From: JBJENW01 sp051880395
GTDB taxonomy: Bacteria > Bacillota > Clostridia > Lachnospirales > Lachnospiraceae
Length of the DNA stretch: 64,000 nt
Assembly (NCBI GenBank): GCA_051880395.1
Contig: JBJENW010000063.1
Coordinates: forward strand, 20,016 to 84,015
Direction of reading: 5' to 3'
Part shown: positions 1 through 8,148 of the stretch, piece by piece
Layout of the letters: every line of letters starts with the position of its first letter
Numbering within the stretch: position 1 is the first letter of the stretch
The notes under the pieces: model-generated
Database searches by the model: none
Told to the model about the DNA's origin: nothing
What the model saw: only the letters and a program-made list of their open reading frames with translations
Program-made: the position numbers and the translations under genes

Positions 1-47
1 AGCTGTAAAAAGCTGTCCATCGAAGACGGAATGTCTAGCAAAAGCAC
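1..47 (-). CDS. Probable start of fliO (flagellar export apparatus), truncated by the window edge
   Basis: Just after the cheY stop, a GTG codon at 45-47 opens a frame that reads V/M-LLLDIPSSMDSFLQL before the window ends. A GTGGGG stretch overlapping the end of cheY could serve as its ribosome binding site. In clostridial flagellar operons the gene after cheY is normally fliO (also called fliZ), a small membrane protein of the type III export gate, and a hydrophobic N-terminus would fit. Only 15 codons are visible, so the identification is mainly from gene order. Confidence 0.4.
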   Translation of the reverse strand, partial: MLLLDIPSSMDSFLQ

Positions 48-50
48 AGG

Positions 51-413
51 TTACCCCACAACTTTTTTCACTGCTTCAAGCACACGCTCCGCCTGAAATG
101 GCTTTACAATAAAATCTTTCGCGCCTGACTGGATCGCTTCGATTACCATTGCTTGCTGACCCATTGCAGAACACATGATCACTGCCGCATTCGGATCATC
201 CTCTTTGATTTTTTTCAACGCCTGAATTCCATCCATCTCCGGCATGGTAATGTCCATCAGTACCAGATCCGGTTTTGTTTCATTGTACTTTTCTACGGCT
301 TTCGCGCCGTTTTCTGCCTCTCCTGCGATCTCGTATCCATTCTTTGTCAGGATGTCTTTGATCATCATTCTCATAAATGCTGCATCATCACAGATTAAAA
401 TATTCTTAGCCAT
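51..413 (-). CDS. cheY: Chemotaxis response regulator CheY
   Basis: This is a single receiver domain of 120 residues with no output domain. All CheY landmarks are present: the acidic pair Asp9-Asp10, phospho-acceptor Asp54 (in VLMDITMPEMDG), Ser82 in place of the switch Thr, and Lys104 in the KPF loop. Phospho-CheY binds the flagellar switch and changes rotation. It sits inside the flagellar operon directly behind fliY, whose product carries CheC-type phosphatase motifs and probably dephosphorylates it. Placement between fliY and the fliO region is the usual arrangement in Firmicutes and distinguishes it from sporulation or metabolic receiver proteins. Confidence 0.95.
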   Translation of the reverse strand: MAKNILICDDAAFMRMMIKDILTKNGYEIAGEAENGAKAVEKYNETKPDLVLMDITMPEMDGIQALKKIKEDDPNAAVIMCSAMGQQAMVIEAIQSGAKDFIVKPFQAERVLEAVKKVVG

Positions 414-460
414 ATTTATTCTCCTCTACCTTCTTCTTCAATTCTTGTTTGACAGTTACT

Positions 461-1687
461 CTACTTAATAATTTCCGTTATACGGATACCAAAGCTTTCT
501 TCAATTACAACGACCTCCCCTTTCGCTACGTACTTGCCATTTACCAGTACATCGATCGGCTCACCCGCAATTTTGTTCAGTTCAATGATCGTACCAGGAG
601 AAAACTCCAAAATGTCATGAATGGTCTTTTTGGTTCTTCCCAATTCCACAACCACTTCTAGTGGAACATCCATGATCAAATCTATGTTTTCCTGTTCGAA
701 TCCGGCCACACCGTTTCCTGTAAACGCCTGGAATTGCGCCGGCTGAACATTTACCTGTTGCTGTGGCATACCATACATTTGCGACATGTCCATCGGCTGT
801 CCCACCATTGGCTGTCCCATCATTGGCTGCCCCATCATCGGTTGTCCCATCATCGGCTGTCCTGCCATTGGCTGCCCCATCATCGGTTGCCCTTGCATTG
901 GTTGCTCCTGCATCGATGCCTGATTCATGTTCTGCTGCTGCAGAGCTGGTGTCGGTGCGGCTTTTGGTTCCGATTTCGGTTCCTCCTTTGCCGCAATGCT
1001 GCCGGATTCTACATCCTTTGCCATATTTTCCGCAAAACTATGATACATATCTTTTGCAAACGAATATGGATACAGCTGCATGATCTCACTGTCCACCAGA
1101 TCTCCTATTTCCATTTTAAAGGAAATCTTTACAAACTCTCCTGACAAAAACTCATCGATCGTACCTTCATCAATGGTCTCTGCCAAATCTATCAGATCCG
1201 CAGATGGCGGGCTGATATCAATCGTTTTACTTAACATGGAAGATAACGACGTCGCTGCGGAACCCATCATCTGGTTCATCGCTTCACTGATCGCACTCAA
1301 GTGCAATTCTCCTAATTCTCCTTCGGTATTTGTACCGTCGCCTCCCATCATCAGGTCGGTAATTACTTTTACATCATGTTCCTTCAGTACCAAAAGGTTA
1401 CTGCCATCCAAGCCTACTGTATAAGCAATTCGAATAAATACGCAGGGTTTTTCATAATTTTCTACAATATCATCCCACGTTGCATCGCTTACAACCGGCG
1501 TAGAAATTTCTACTTTACGGTTTACTAAGGAAAAAAGCGTTGTTGCCGCTGTTCCCATGCTGATATTCGCGATTTCTCCTATCCCGTCTTTTTCCTCCGG
1601 TGACAAACCTTCCCCTGCATCTGCGCCACCGCCGGAGTTTTGTGCATTTAGCAATGCATCAATTTCTTCCTGTGATAGTCCATCCAT
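461..1687 (-). CDS. fliY: Flagellar motor switch phosphatase FliY
   Basis: FliY is 408 residues long. The N-terminus (MDGLSQEEIDALLN) resembles the CheY-binding peptide of FliM. Two CheC-like phosphatase motifs follow: GEIANISMG near residue 37 and SEAMNQMMG near residue 134, each with the Glu-x2-Asn pair used to attack phospho-CheY. A low-complexity linker of Met-Gly-Gln-Pro repeats occupies roughly residues 258-302. The C-terminus, from about 330, is a SpoA/FliN domain (LEVVVELGRTKKTIHDIL, then VLVNGKYVAKGEVV) that builds the C-ring. FliY replaces FliN in Gram-positive motors. The start has a GAGGAG site upstream and follows fliM by 6 bp. Confidence 0.95.
   Translation of the reverse strand: MDGLSQEEIDALLNAQNSGGGADAGEGLSPEEKDGIGEIANISMGTAATTLFSLVNRKVEISTPVVSDATWDDIVENYEKPCVFIRIAYTVGLDGSNLLVLKEHDVKVITDLMMGGDGTNTEGELGELHLSAISEAMNQMMGSAATSLSSMLSKTIDISPPSADLIDLAETIDEGTIDEFLSGEFVKISFKMEIGDLVDSEIMQLYPYSFAKDMYHSFAENMAKDVESGSIAAKEEPKSEPKAAPTPALQQQNMNQASMQEQPMQGQPMMGQPMAGQPMMGQPMMGQPMMGQPMVGQPMDMSQMYGMPQQQVNVQPAQFQAFTGNGVAGFEQENIDLIMDVPLEVVVELGRTKKTIHDILEFSPGTIIELNKIAGEPIDVLVNGKYVAKGEVVVIEESFGIRITEIIK
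787..912 (-). repeat. 15-bp tandem repeat coding a Met-Gly-Gln-Pro linker in fliY
   Basis: Within fliY a 15-bp unit (coding M-x-G-Q-P or M-G-Q-P-M) repeats about eight times with small changes at the third residue (M, A or V). On the plus strand this shows as repeated CATCATTGGCTGTCC-like blocks. It separates the CheC-like domains from the SpoA domain and is a flexible spacer. The near-identical copies suggest that its length could vary between strains through slippage. Confidence 0.85.
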
Positions 1688-1693
1688 ACCGTT

Positions 1694-2671
1694 CTACTCC
1701 TCTCTGACTACTGATGTAATTCGAACTGCATAGTTGTCACCGGATGCTCCCGGTAATGCAGTGAATTTGCGAATACTTCCTACATAAACATCTAACTCCT
1801 GTCCCACTTTTCGGTCCACTCGAATGATGTCTCCCCTTTGCAGGTTAATAAATTCGTTTACTGAGATCACACTCTTGCCCAAGATTGCTTTCACCGGAAT
1901 CGGTGCTTTATCGATCAGTCCTTCGATTACTTCTGTATATTCTTCTTCATCTTTACTCTGCATAGAAGAATACCAGTACTTTGTATTCAGTTTATCCATA
2001 ACGCCTTCCAGTGTAATGTACGGAAGACAAACATTCATCAACCCTTCCACGTCACCGATGTGTATATTTAATGTGACAATGGCAATCATCTCAGTTGGGG
2101 ATATGATCTGTGCAAACTGGGAATTTGTCTCGATGCGCTCTAGTCTTGGATGCAATTCCAAAACATTTTCCCACGGTTCCTGCAAAAGACCGACACACAC
2201 CGACATGATCCGTTCAATGATGATCAATTCGATCTCGGAAAAATCCCGATTTTTCTCTAACGGCTCCCCTGCGCCGCCAAGCATACGGTCCACCATCGCA
2301 AATCCAAGATTTGTGGCCAATTCCAATATAATGGTTCCGTTTAACGGTGCAAAATTGACAATTCCAAGAATGACCGGATTTGACAATGCGTTTGCAAATT
2401 CCGAATAGATGACTGCTTCCGAGTTCACCACATCTACCTGCACACTTTTTCGCAGGTACACCGGCAGATTTGTAGAAATCAGTCGTCCATAATGTTCAAA
2501 TATAATTTCTAGTGTACGCAAATGTTCTTTCGAAAACTTTGCAGGTCTGGCAAAATCATACTCTTTTACCATTTTTTCATCTTTGTTTTCAATATCGTTT
2601 TCCCCAAGTTCACCTGTGCTCAACGCCTGTAGTAAACTATCGATCTCGTCCTGAGATAATACCTCTCCCAT
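1694..2671 (-). CDS. fliM: Flagellar motor switch protein FliM
   Basis: FliM (325 residues, a normal length) is the middle C-ring component that binds phospho-CheY and links FliG to FliY/FliN. The N-terminal GEVLSQDEIDSLLQAL segment is the conserved CheY-P binding peptide. It is followed by the FliM core with the GGAGEPLEKNRDFSEIE stretch, which carries the conserved GG motif contacting FliG. The C-terminus is a SpoA-type domain (IPVKAILGKSVISVNEFINLQRGDII). It sits between fliL and fliY with short spacers, as expected for co-transcription. The ATG has a GGTGAGGG site upstream. Confidence 0.97.
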   Translation of the reverse strand: MGEVLSQDEIDSLLQALSTGELGENDIENKDEKMVKEYDFARPAKFSKEHLRTLEIIFEHYGRLISTNLPVYLRKSVQVDVVNSEAVIYSEFANALSNPVILGIVNFAPLNGTIILELATNLGFAMVDRMLGGAGEPLEKNRDFSEIELIIIERIMSVCVGLLQEPWENVLELHPRLERIETNSQFAQIISPTEMIAIVTLNIHIGDVEGLMNVCLPYITLEGVMDKLNTKYWYSSMQSKDEEEYTEVIEGLIDKAPIPVKAILGKSVISVNEFINLQRGDIIRVDRKVGQELDVYVGSIRKFTALPGASGDNYAVRITSVVREE

Positions 2672-2699
2672 TTATCCCTCACCGCCTCATTGTTGCATT

Positions 2700-3218
2700 T
2701 TACTGATATGTAATACTTGAGAATTTCACATCGATAATAAATCCGGAGCCATACAGATCCTGTAATGCCTCTGTCAGTGCTGCCTGTACTTTTTCATTCG
2801 CTATGTCTTTCGAGAACTGATCATAAGTATAACCGGATATAACCTGATTGATGGTACTCTTGATCATATCCTCTTTTTCTGCAATGGTCGCTCCATAAGT
2901 CGCATAATCCTCATTTGTTGTATCCATGACCAAAGAAACATTCATGACTACATAATGATCTTTACTATCATTTGCATCCTTCTTCAGATTGATCGTAAAT
3001 GCATCTGCAATGGCATAGGTTGCCATATCATCGATTGATACCTGTGTGGTATCCTGCTTTCCGCCTTTTAATTCCAGATCGATCGCATCACACACTTTTG
3101 TGATCAGTTCATTTGATTTTTTTGTAGCCGGCATCACGGTAAACATCATAATTCCGGTTAAAATGGTATTGACCAGTACGAGTGCTAAAATTAATACGCT
3201 AATCAAATTTTTCTTCAT
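2700..3218 (-). CDS. fliL: Flagellar basal body-associated protein FliL
   Basis: This 172-residue protein has one N-terminal membrane segment (residues 6-28) followed by a periplasm-facing/extracellular domain. That domain ends in the FliL-like stretch MIKSTINQVISGYTYDQFS and IIDVKFSSITYQ. FliL rings surround the stator units and support motor torque. Gene order motB-fliL-fliM and the size fit; sequence similarity to FliL is modest, as is usual for the family. A GGAGGG site precedes the ATG. Confidence 0.85.
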   Translation of the reverse strand: MKKNLISVLILALVLVNTILTGIMMFTVMPATKKSNELITKVCDAIDLELKGGKQDTTQVSIDDMATYAIADAFTINLKKDANDSKDHYVVMNVSLVMDTTNEDYATYGATIAEKEDMIKSTINQVISGYTYDQFSKDIANEKVQAALTEALQDLYGSGFIIDVKFSSITYQ

Positions 3219-3236
3219 GGTTCTTTTCCCTCCAAA

Positions 3237-4094
3237 TTACTGTTTTTTATCAGCCGTATCCGGTTCGTTCAGTTCCGAATAGGATTTATTGTAAATTTTG
3301 ATTTCGACACGTCTGTTTCTAGCTCGTCCCTCTGGTGTATTATTATCCGCAATCGGCACATACTCTCCGCGACCGGCCGCTTTTAATCTGGACGGTTCAA
3401 TAGAGGTCTGCTCTCTGATATAATCTGTCACGGACATCGCCCGGTATAAAGAAAGTGCCTCATTACTTGCAAAATTAGAATTATGAATCGGTACATTATC
3501 CGTATGTCCTTCAATTTCGATAATGTTATCCTGATATTTTTCAAGGATCTTTCCGATTTTTTCCATTAAAGGCATTGCCTCCGCACGAATCTCAGCCGAA
3601 CCGGATTCGAATAGTAAAGCTCCGTTTAAAGTCACCAGTACATATTGTCCGTTGAAATCTACTTCCACCTGATCCTGAATGCCATATTGTTTGGCTTCTT
3701 TTTCTACCTGCTCCGCCATTTTTTCGGATTCGCTGAGTTGTTCCTGTTTCACCTGTTCCTGCGCTGTCATCTCGTTTTCATCCTCTGTCACACCGCCTTT
3801 GCTGTCTTCTTTTCCGTCGGAATTGCTTCCTTCATTATAATAGACATCAAATTCCTTCAGCTGGCTGATACCGGAAGAAACCATCTGTCCGTCCCCGACT
3901 GCCGCACCACCGGACGGCAGTACACTGAAACTGCTCTGCAGGGAGGCAATGACCAGTTCAAATTTTTCTTCATTCACACTGGACATGGAAAAAAGTAAAA
4001 CGAAGAAGCAAAGCAGCAGGTTCATCAAGTCACTGAATGTCGCCATCCATGCTGGTGAGCCTTTTGGCGGATCTTCCTGTTTCTTTCTTGCCAC
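3237..4094 (-). CDS. motB: Flagellar motor stator protein MotB
   Basis: MotB is the plug and peptidoglycan anchor of the stator. Residues 11-40 hold the conserved SPAWMATFSDLMNLLLCFFVLLFSMSS segment; the Asp in the FSDLMNLLL run, about residue 22, is the ion-carrying acidic residue. The central part is charged and low complexity (about 75-150). The C-terminal OmpA domain (about 150-270) shows the EGHTDNVPI motif and the GRGEYVPIADN and RARNRRVEI segments that bind peptidoglycan. The start is GTG with GGAGGTG upstream, and it nearly abuts motA, as usual for this pair. Confidence 0.96.
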   Translation of the reverse strand: MARKKQEDPPKGSPAWMATFSDLMNLLLCFFVLLFSMSSVNEEKFELVIASLQSSFSVLPSGGAAVGDGQMVSSGISQLKEFDVYYNEGSNSDGKEDSKGGVTEDENEMTAQEQVKQEQLSESEKMAEQVEKEAKQYGIQDQVEVDFNGQYVLVTLNGALLFESGSAEIRAEAMPLMEKIGKILEKYQDNIIEIEGHTDNVPIHNSNFASNEALSLYRAMSVTDYIREQTSIEPSRLKAAGRGEYVPIADNNTPEGRARNRRVEIKIYNKSYSELNEPDTADKKQ

Positions 4095-4096
4095 GC

Positions 4097-4879
4097 TTAT
4101 TCACCTCCGCCTTCTGCTGTCAATCCTTCACGTAACTTCGGTGCTAAGAAGGATTTCAGTTTTTCTTCAATGACACGTGGGTTTTCCCCTGCCTGAATTG
4201 ATAATAATCCTTCCACGGTTACTTCTTTGATGATCATTTCATGACTGTTGTTATCTGCAAGTTTTGCAGCGATCGGGTTACAAAGCCAGTTTGCAACCAA
4301 GGAACCATATAAGGTTGTGATCAAGGCAACCGACATGGCCGGTCCTACCGTACTGACATCTTCCAGGTTTCCCAACATATTGATCAAACCTACCAGGGTA
4401 CCGATCATACCCCAGGCAGGACCCATCTCAGCCCATTTTTCCCAAAAGGCAATGACCTTTTTGTGTCGCGATTCGATACAGGACAAATCTGTTTCCAGAA
4501 TGCCTCGTACCAGTTCCGGATCGGTTCCGTCTACAACCAACATGATGCCTTTTTTCAAAAATTCATCTTCAATCGTATTGGCTGCTTCTTCCAACGCCAG
4601 AAGTCCTTCCTTTCTAGCCACGTTTGCCAGGTCGATGATGTTTTTGATCACCACGCTGACATCCTCTTTTGTTCCTTTCAATGCAAGAGTGAATCCTTTC
4701 AATCCGGTGATTGATTCTGCCATCGTAAAGGAACCAAGCACACTGGAAATAGAACCACCGACTGTAATGATAATGGATGCGACATCGACATAACTACCAA
4801 CATCCGCATGGTTGGAGATCAAACCAACGACAAACATTGCAACACCAAGGATCAGACCACCTATTGTTGCGATATCCAT
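4097..4879 (-). CDS. motA: Flagellar motor stator protein MotA
   Basis: MotA (260 residues) has four predicted membrane helices: two at the N-terminus (LILGVAMFVVGLI, SIIITVGGSISSVLG) and two near residues 150-205 around PAWGMIGTLVGLINML and GPAMSVALITTLYGSLVANWL, the signature of the family. The cytoplasmic loop between them contacts FliG. Together with MotB it forms the ion channel that drives rotation. It is preceded by a 232-bp gap with a hairpin, so its expression may differ from the upstream hook genes. An AGGTGG site lies before the ATG. Confidence 0.96.
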   Translation of the reverse strand: MDIATIGGLILGVAMFVVGLISNHADVGSYVDVASIIITVGGSISSVLGSFTMAESITGLKGFTLALKGTKEDVSVVIKNIIDLANVARKEGLLALEEAANTIEDEFLKKGIMLVVDGTDPELVRGILETDLSCIESRHKKVIAFWEKWAEMGPAWGMIGTLVGLINMLGNLEDVSTVGPAMSVALITTLYGSLVANWLCNPIAAKLADNNSHEMIIKEVTVEGLLSIQAGENPRVIEEKLKSFLAPKLREGLTAEGGGE

Positions 4880-4984
4880 ACTACTACCACCTGCCCCTTA
4901 TTATTTTTTATTTCCCCAATGCATTTCGATGAACTGTATGTTTTTCCAAATGCAATTCTTAATTCTTCTTATATTGTACCACAG

Positions 4985-5015
4985 TTTGGGGAACTATGCT
5001 ACACAGTTCCCCAAA
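4985..5015. promoter_or_regulatory. Perfect 11-bp inverted repeat in the flgE-motA gap
   Basis: The 232-bp gap 4880-5111 holds no plausible gene. It contains TTTGGGGAACT at 4985-4995 and its exact complement at 5005-5015, with a 9-nt loop. On the plus strand the hairpin is followed by TTTTT. On the minus strand, the direction of the operon, there is no U-run, so it could act as a processing, stabilising or attenuating hairpin between the hook genes and motA. Just downstream on the minus strand is GGTACAATATAA, a possible -10 for motA. Many clostridial operons carry flbD (swrD) here; it is absent. Confidence 0.6.
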
Positions 5016-5111
5016 TTTTTCCCAAATTTTTTGTATTTTTTTGTATTTTCTCTTTTGTTTTTTGGTTATTGTGCACAATTCAACCGATAGACTGTTTTTT
5101 TCAACTTATCC

Positions 5112-6866
5112 TTATCGTTTCAGATTTACCAATTCTTCCAAAAGAGAATCCGATGTGGTGATGATTCGTGAGTTTGCCTGGAATCCACGCTGTGTGGTGA
5201 TCATTTCTGTAAACTCCTGCGCCAGGTCGACGTTGGACATTTCCAGTTCTCCGGCTGCCAGCTTTCCACCGCTTGCCGTAATGTCAACACCGATGCCGTC
5301 AAACTCACCAGAGTTTAATGTCGTCGTATAACAGTTCTCGCCTGCTTTTTCCAGACCGGATGCATTTGCAAACTGCGCAACTGCGATCTGTCCGAGCAGC
5401 TGTTTATTTCCGTTGTCGTATGTTCCGTAAATTTCTCCGTTATCGGATACGGAAAGTCCGATCATATTTCCCATCTTCTTTCCTTTTCCGGTCGTTCCGT
5501 CTGCCTGACCGCTGGACATACCCATGGTGGAGGTTCCGCCGTTTCCGTACATTTTGATGGAGGAGAAGTCGATGCTGATGTCTTTGAAATTTGTTCCCAA
5601 TGCAGATAATTTTAAATCTACAGAGCCGTCACTGTCACCGATGGAGGTGAATTTTCCGTTTCCGGTGTTGAATGTCATTTCATAGAAAACACCTTTTTTG
5701 GTTGCCGTGCAAGTTGCTGGTGTTGCTGGTGGTCCGGCTGTTGCAGCATTAAATTGATATGTAACAGTCGAATTACCATCTGCATCTTTCACATCCGTCG
5801 GTACATCAAAAAAAGTTGCTAATGATATACTGCCAGGAGCTACCCCGGCATTTTTATATGTTGTAGTCGTCACTCCGTTTGCATCCGTTGTTGTGGTAAC
5901 ATTCACTCTGTAAAATTTCGATGTACCATCGTATGCATAAGTATCTGTTCCATCTGTAAAAATTGAACCTGTAAACGCTATCTGACTCGGATCTGCCGTG
6001 GTATCTCCTGCCGCTATCGCTTTATTCGATTCCACTGACCATGCATTCTTCAAATTACAAGTATATGTTTTCGCATTTGTCGTATAATCTTTACCAAATA
6101 ATTGTGCACTAGACGCTGTCAGTCCATCCGTCCGATTCTTAAAGATAGACGCCCCGTTCGCATCAATAATGTCACTCAATTCCACCGTATATTCTCCATT
6201 CACACCCGTTGCCCGCGTCGCAAATTTCGCCGTATACGATTCTCCCAGATCATCATAGAACTGCAGTGACATCGCATATCCCGTCTTACTCGATGCATCG
6301 GTATCTTTTCCATCAAGCACTCCTGCAACCGTCGCATATGTGGTTGCCTCCGGCGCCGAAGTCAGATTCTCCTCTTTCATGATCTGCAACGGAGATACGA
6401 TATCCTTTTTGATCAATCCGGTATCCGGGTCCGGCTGCCAGCCCATGACCTGGTAACCGGTCGATGTCATGGCGAGATTTCCCGCGCCATCTATATAGAA
6501 GGAACCGGAACGGGTAAAGACATTCTGGCTACCATTATTCACAACGAAGAAACTGGTGCTTGCGCCCGAATCTGAAATTCGGATATCAAATGCGCCGCCG
6601 GTATTCTGTGCAGCACCCTGCGATGTGATATTCACAGATGTAGCCCCTGTCGTAACACCGAGACCGATCTGTTTGGCGTTGACACCACCTTTTGTGGCGG
6701 TCGCACCGGATGCAGCCGATGTACGCTGATACATGATATCGGAAAATGTCACATTGGACGATTTGAATCCGACGGTATTTACGTTTGCGATATTGTTACC
6801 AATGACATCCATCTTTGTCTGGTGTGTTTTTAATCCGGATACTCCGGAATACATTGCTCTCATCAT
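5112..6866 (-). CDS. flgE: Flagellar hook protein FlgE
   Basis: FlgE builds the hook. The N-terminus (MRAMYSGVSGLKTHQTKMDVIGNNIANVNTVGFKS) is the hallmark of rod/hook proteins. The C-terminus (SNVDLAQEFTEMITTQRGFQANSRIITTSDSLLEELVNLKR) is the matching coiled-coil helix, and these two pack together in the D0 domain. At 584 residues it is longer than many FlgE proteins. The extra length is a variable central region (about 200-420) rich in Thr, Ala and Asp, presumably the surface-exposed domains. The start follows AAGGAGGTC. It lies between the flg_new gene and motA in the standard order. Confidence 0.95.
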   Translation of the reverse strand: MMRAMYSGVSGLKTHQTKMDVIGNNIANVNTVGFKSSNVTFSDIMYQRTSAASGATATKGGVNAKQIGLGVTTGATSVNITSQGAAQNTGGAFDIRISDSGASTSFFVVNNGSQNVFTRSGSFYIDGAGNLAMTSTGYQVMGWQPDPDTGLIKKDIVSPLQIMKEENLTSAPEATTYATVAGVLDGKDTDASSKTGYAMSLQFYDDLGESYTAKFATRATGVNGEYTVELSDIIDANGASIFKNRTDGLTASSAQLFGKDYTTNAKTYTCNLKNAWSVESNKAIAAGDTTADPSQIAFTGSIFTDGTDTYAYDGTSKFYRVNVTTTTDANGVTTTTYKNAGVAPGSISLATFFDVPTDVKDADGNSTVTYQFNAATAGPPATPATCTATKKGVFYEMTFNTGNGKFTSIGDSDGSVDLKLSALGTNFKDISIDFSSIKMYGNGGTSTMGMSSGQADGTTGKGKKMGNMIGLSVSDNGEIYGTYDNGNKQLLGQIAVAQFANASGLEKAGENCYTTTLNSGEFDGIGVDITASGGKLAAGELEMSNVDLAQEFTEMITTQRGFQANSRIITTSDSLLEELVNLKR

Positions 6867-6946
6867 AGTAAAATGACCTCCTTATACATTTGGTACTGTC
6901 CGGTTTCCTCTGTCAGTCAGAAACCCTAGCCTCCAAAAAGGTCCGG

Positions 6947-7342
6947 CTATACAATGACTGCACCATCTATGTTTGTAAAAATACTATCATACGATTCCAT
7001 CTGGTCCATCGCCGTCACAACCGTTCGATTTGGCACATTGACGATAAATGCCAGGGAATCCATCATGATCAAAGACTCGTTAATTCCTTTTTCACTTGCC
7101 TTTAAAACACCGGTTTCCAGCCTGCTTTTCTGCTGAGCAGAAAGTGTGATATTTCGCTCCGACAGCCGTTTTTCGGCATGTTTGGAGAACTTCAGCCCTG
7201 TGGAATCCGTTTTTTTCTGCTGCTGATTCAGTATCTCGGCAAACGACGAGTGGACTTCCTTTTCCGCACGTTTTGTTTGCTGCCGTGGATATTGGTTCTG
7301 CACCTGTTCTATGGAAGTGAATGGATTCTGTATTTTCTGCAT
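6947..7342 (-). CDS. Flagellar operon protein of the flg_new (TIGR02530) type
   Basis: This 131-residue protein contains LKFSKHAEKRLSERNITLS and the later DSLAFIVNVPNRTVVTAMD segment. These are characteristic of a small family of unknown biochemical function found between flgD and flgE in clostridial flagellar operons (TIGR02530, 'flagellar operon protein'). Its constant position suggests a role in hook assembly or hook-cap function, which is inference. No membrane segment or signal is visible. The ATG at 7342 is preferred to the GTG three bases upstream because AAGGAAGGG lies at a better distance. Confidence 0.85.
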   Translation of the reverse strand: MQKIQNPFTSIEQVQNQYPRQQTKRAEKEVHSSFAEILNQQQKKTDSTGLKFSKHAEKRLSERNITLSAQQKSRLETGVLKASEKGINESLIMMDSLAFIVNVPNRTVVTAMDQMESYDSIFTNIDGAVIV

Positions 7343-7377
7343 CACAATCCCTTCCTTTCTGCAGCGATCTGTCAGAT

Positions 7378-8127
7378 CTATGCCGATTCTGTGGCATCCT
7401 CCTTCTTATCTGACGTATCCGTTTGTGTCTCCTGTGTCTTGTCATCCGGATCTTTCTTGTCGAGCTTTTCTTCGTCTGCGCCCAGTTTCGAAAGCTTATC
7501 TGCCAACGCCTCTAACTTATCCGTTGTTTCTTTCGAAACAAAGCTCTGTTGATAAGCATTCATCGAATTATACACCTGCACCGCTTTATCGACCTGCGTT
7601 TTGTGTGACAGGCTGCAGTCTGCAACCGACGGTAAAAGATCTACCACATCCGTCAACTGTTTTGCCAGACTGATGGCATCAAGATAATTATTGTCTAATA
7701 CTTGATAAACATCCTCGTAGTTATATTTTGTTCCATTGACAAAGACATATACTTTACTGCTCTCGCGCTGCACATATTCCACCATTCCGGCATCCTCATT
7801 GATCTCGCCGGTTCCGGCATTTGTGGTACGAACGACAACATTTTTTCCGATCAGACTGTCTGCATTTTGTTCACGCAGCACAGCGGTCTGATTCTGTGTC
7901 TCCTCCAACTGTGAAAAGGTTGCAAGCTGTGCGACATATTCTGTGTTATCGGTCGGCTCTAACGGGTCCTGATATTTCATTTGTGCCACAAGCAGTTGTA
8001 AAAACGCGTCTTTTCCAAGGGTCGAACCACTTGACTTTGCTTTGTTTGCGCTCTGATCGCTTTTTTCCGATGCACTTCCGGTCGCATTTACGATTTTTCC
8101 GTTGTCTACAGATTGTACTAATGCCAT
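7378..8127 (-). CDS. flgD: Flagellar hook capping protein FlgD
   Basis: FlgD is the scaffold that caps the growing hook and is needed for FlgE polymerisation. The diagnostic segment STLGKDAFLQLLVAQMKYQDPLEPTDNTEYVAQLATFSQLEE lies at about residues 35-76. It is followed by SLIGKNVVVRT, also conserved. Beyond about 150 the sequence departs from the usual FlgD and ends in a long charged tail rich in Lys, Asp and Glu (about 205-249). Length 249 is within the family range. The start has AAAGGAGAA upstream, and the gene follows fliK by about 20 bp. Confidence 0.93.
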   Translation of the reverse strand: MALVQSVDNGKIVNATGSASEKSDQSANKAKSSGSTLGKDAFLQLLVAQMKYQDPLEPTDNTEYVAQLATFSQLEETQNQTAVLREQNADSLIGKNVVVRTTNAGTGEINEDAGMVEYVQRESSKVYVFVNGTKYNYEDVYQVLDNNYLDAISLAKQLTDVVDLLPSVADCSLSHKTQVDKAVQVYNSMNAYQQSFVSKETTDKLEALADKLSKLGADEEKLDKKDPDDKTQETQTDTSDKKEDATESA

Positions 8128-8148
8128 ATCATTCTCCTTTCCCAGACA

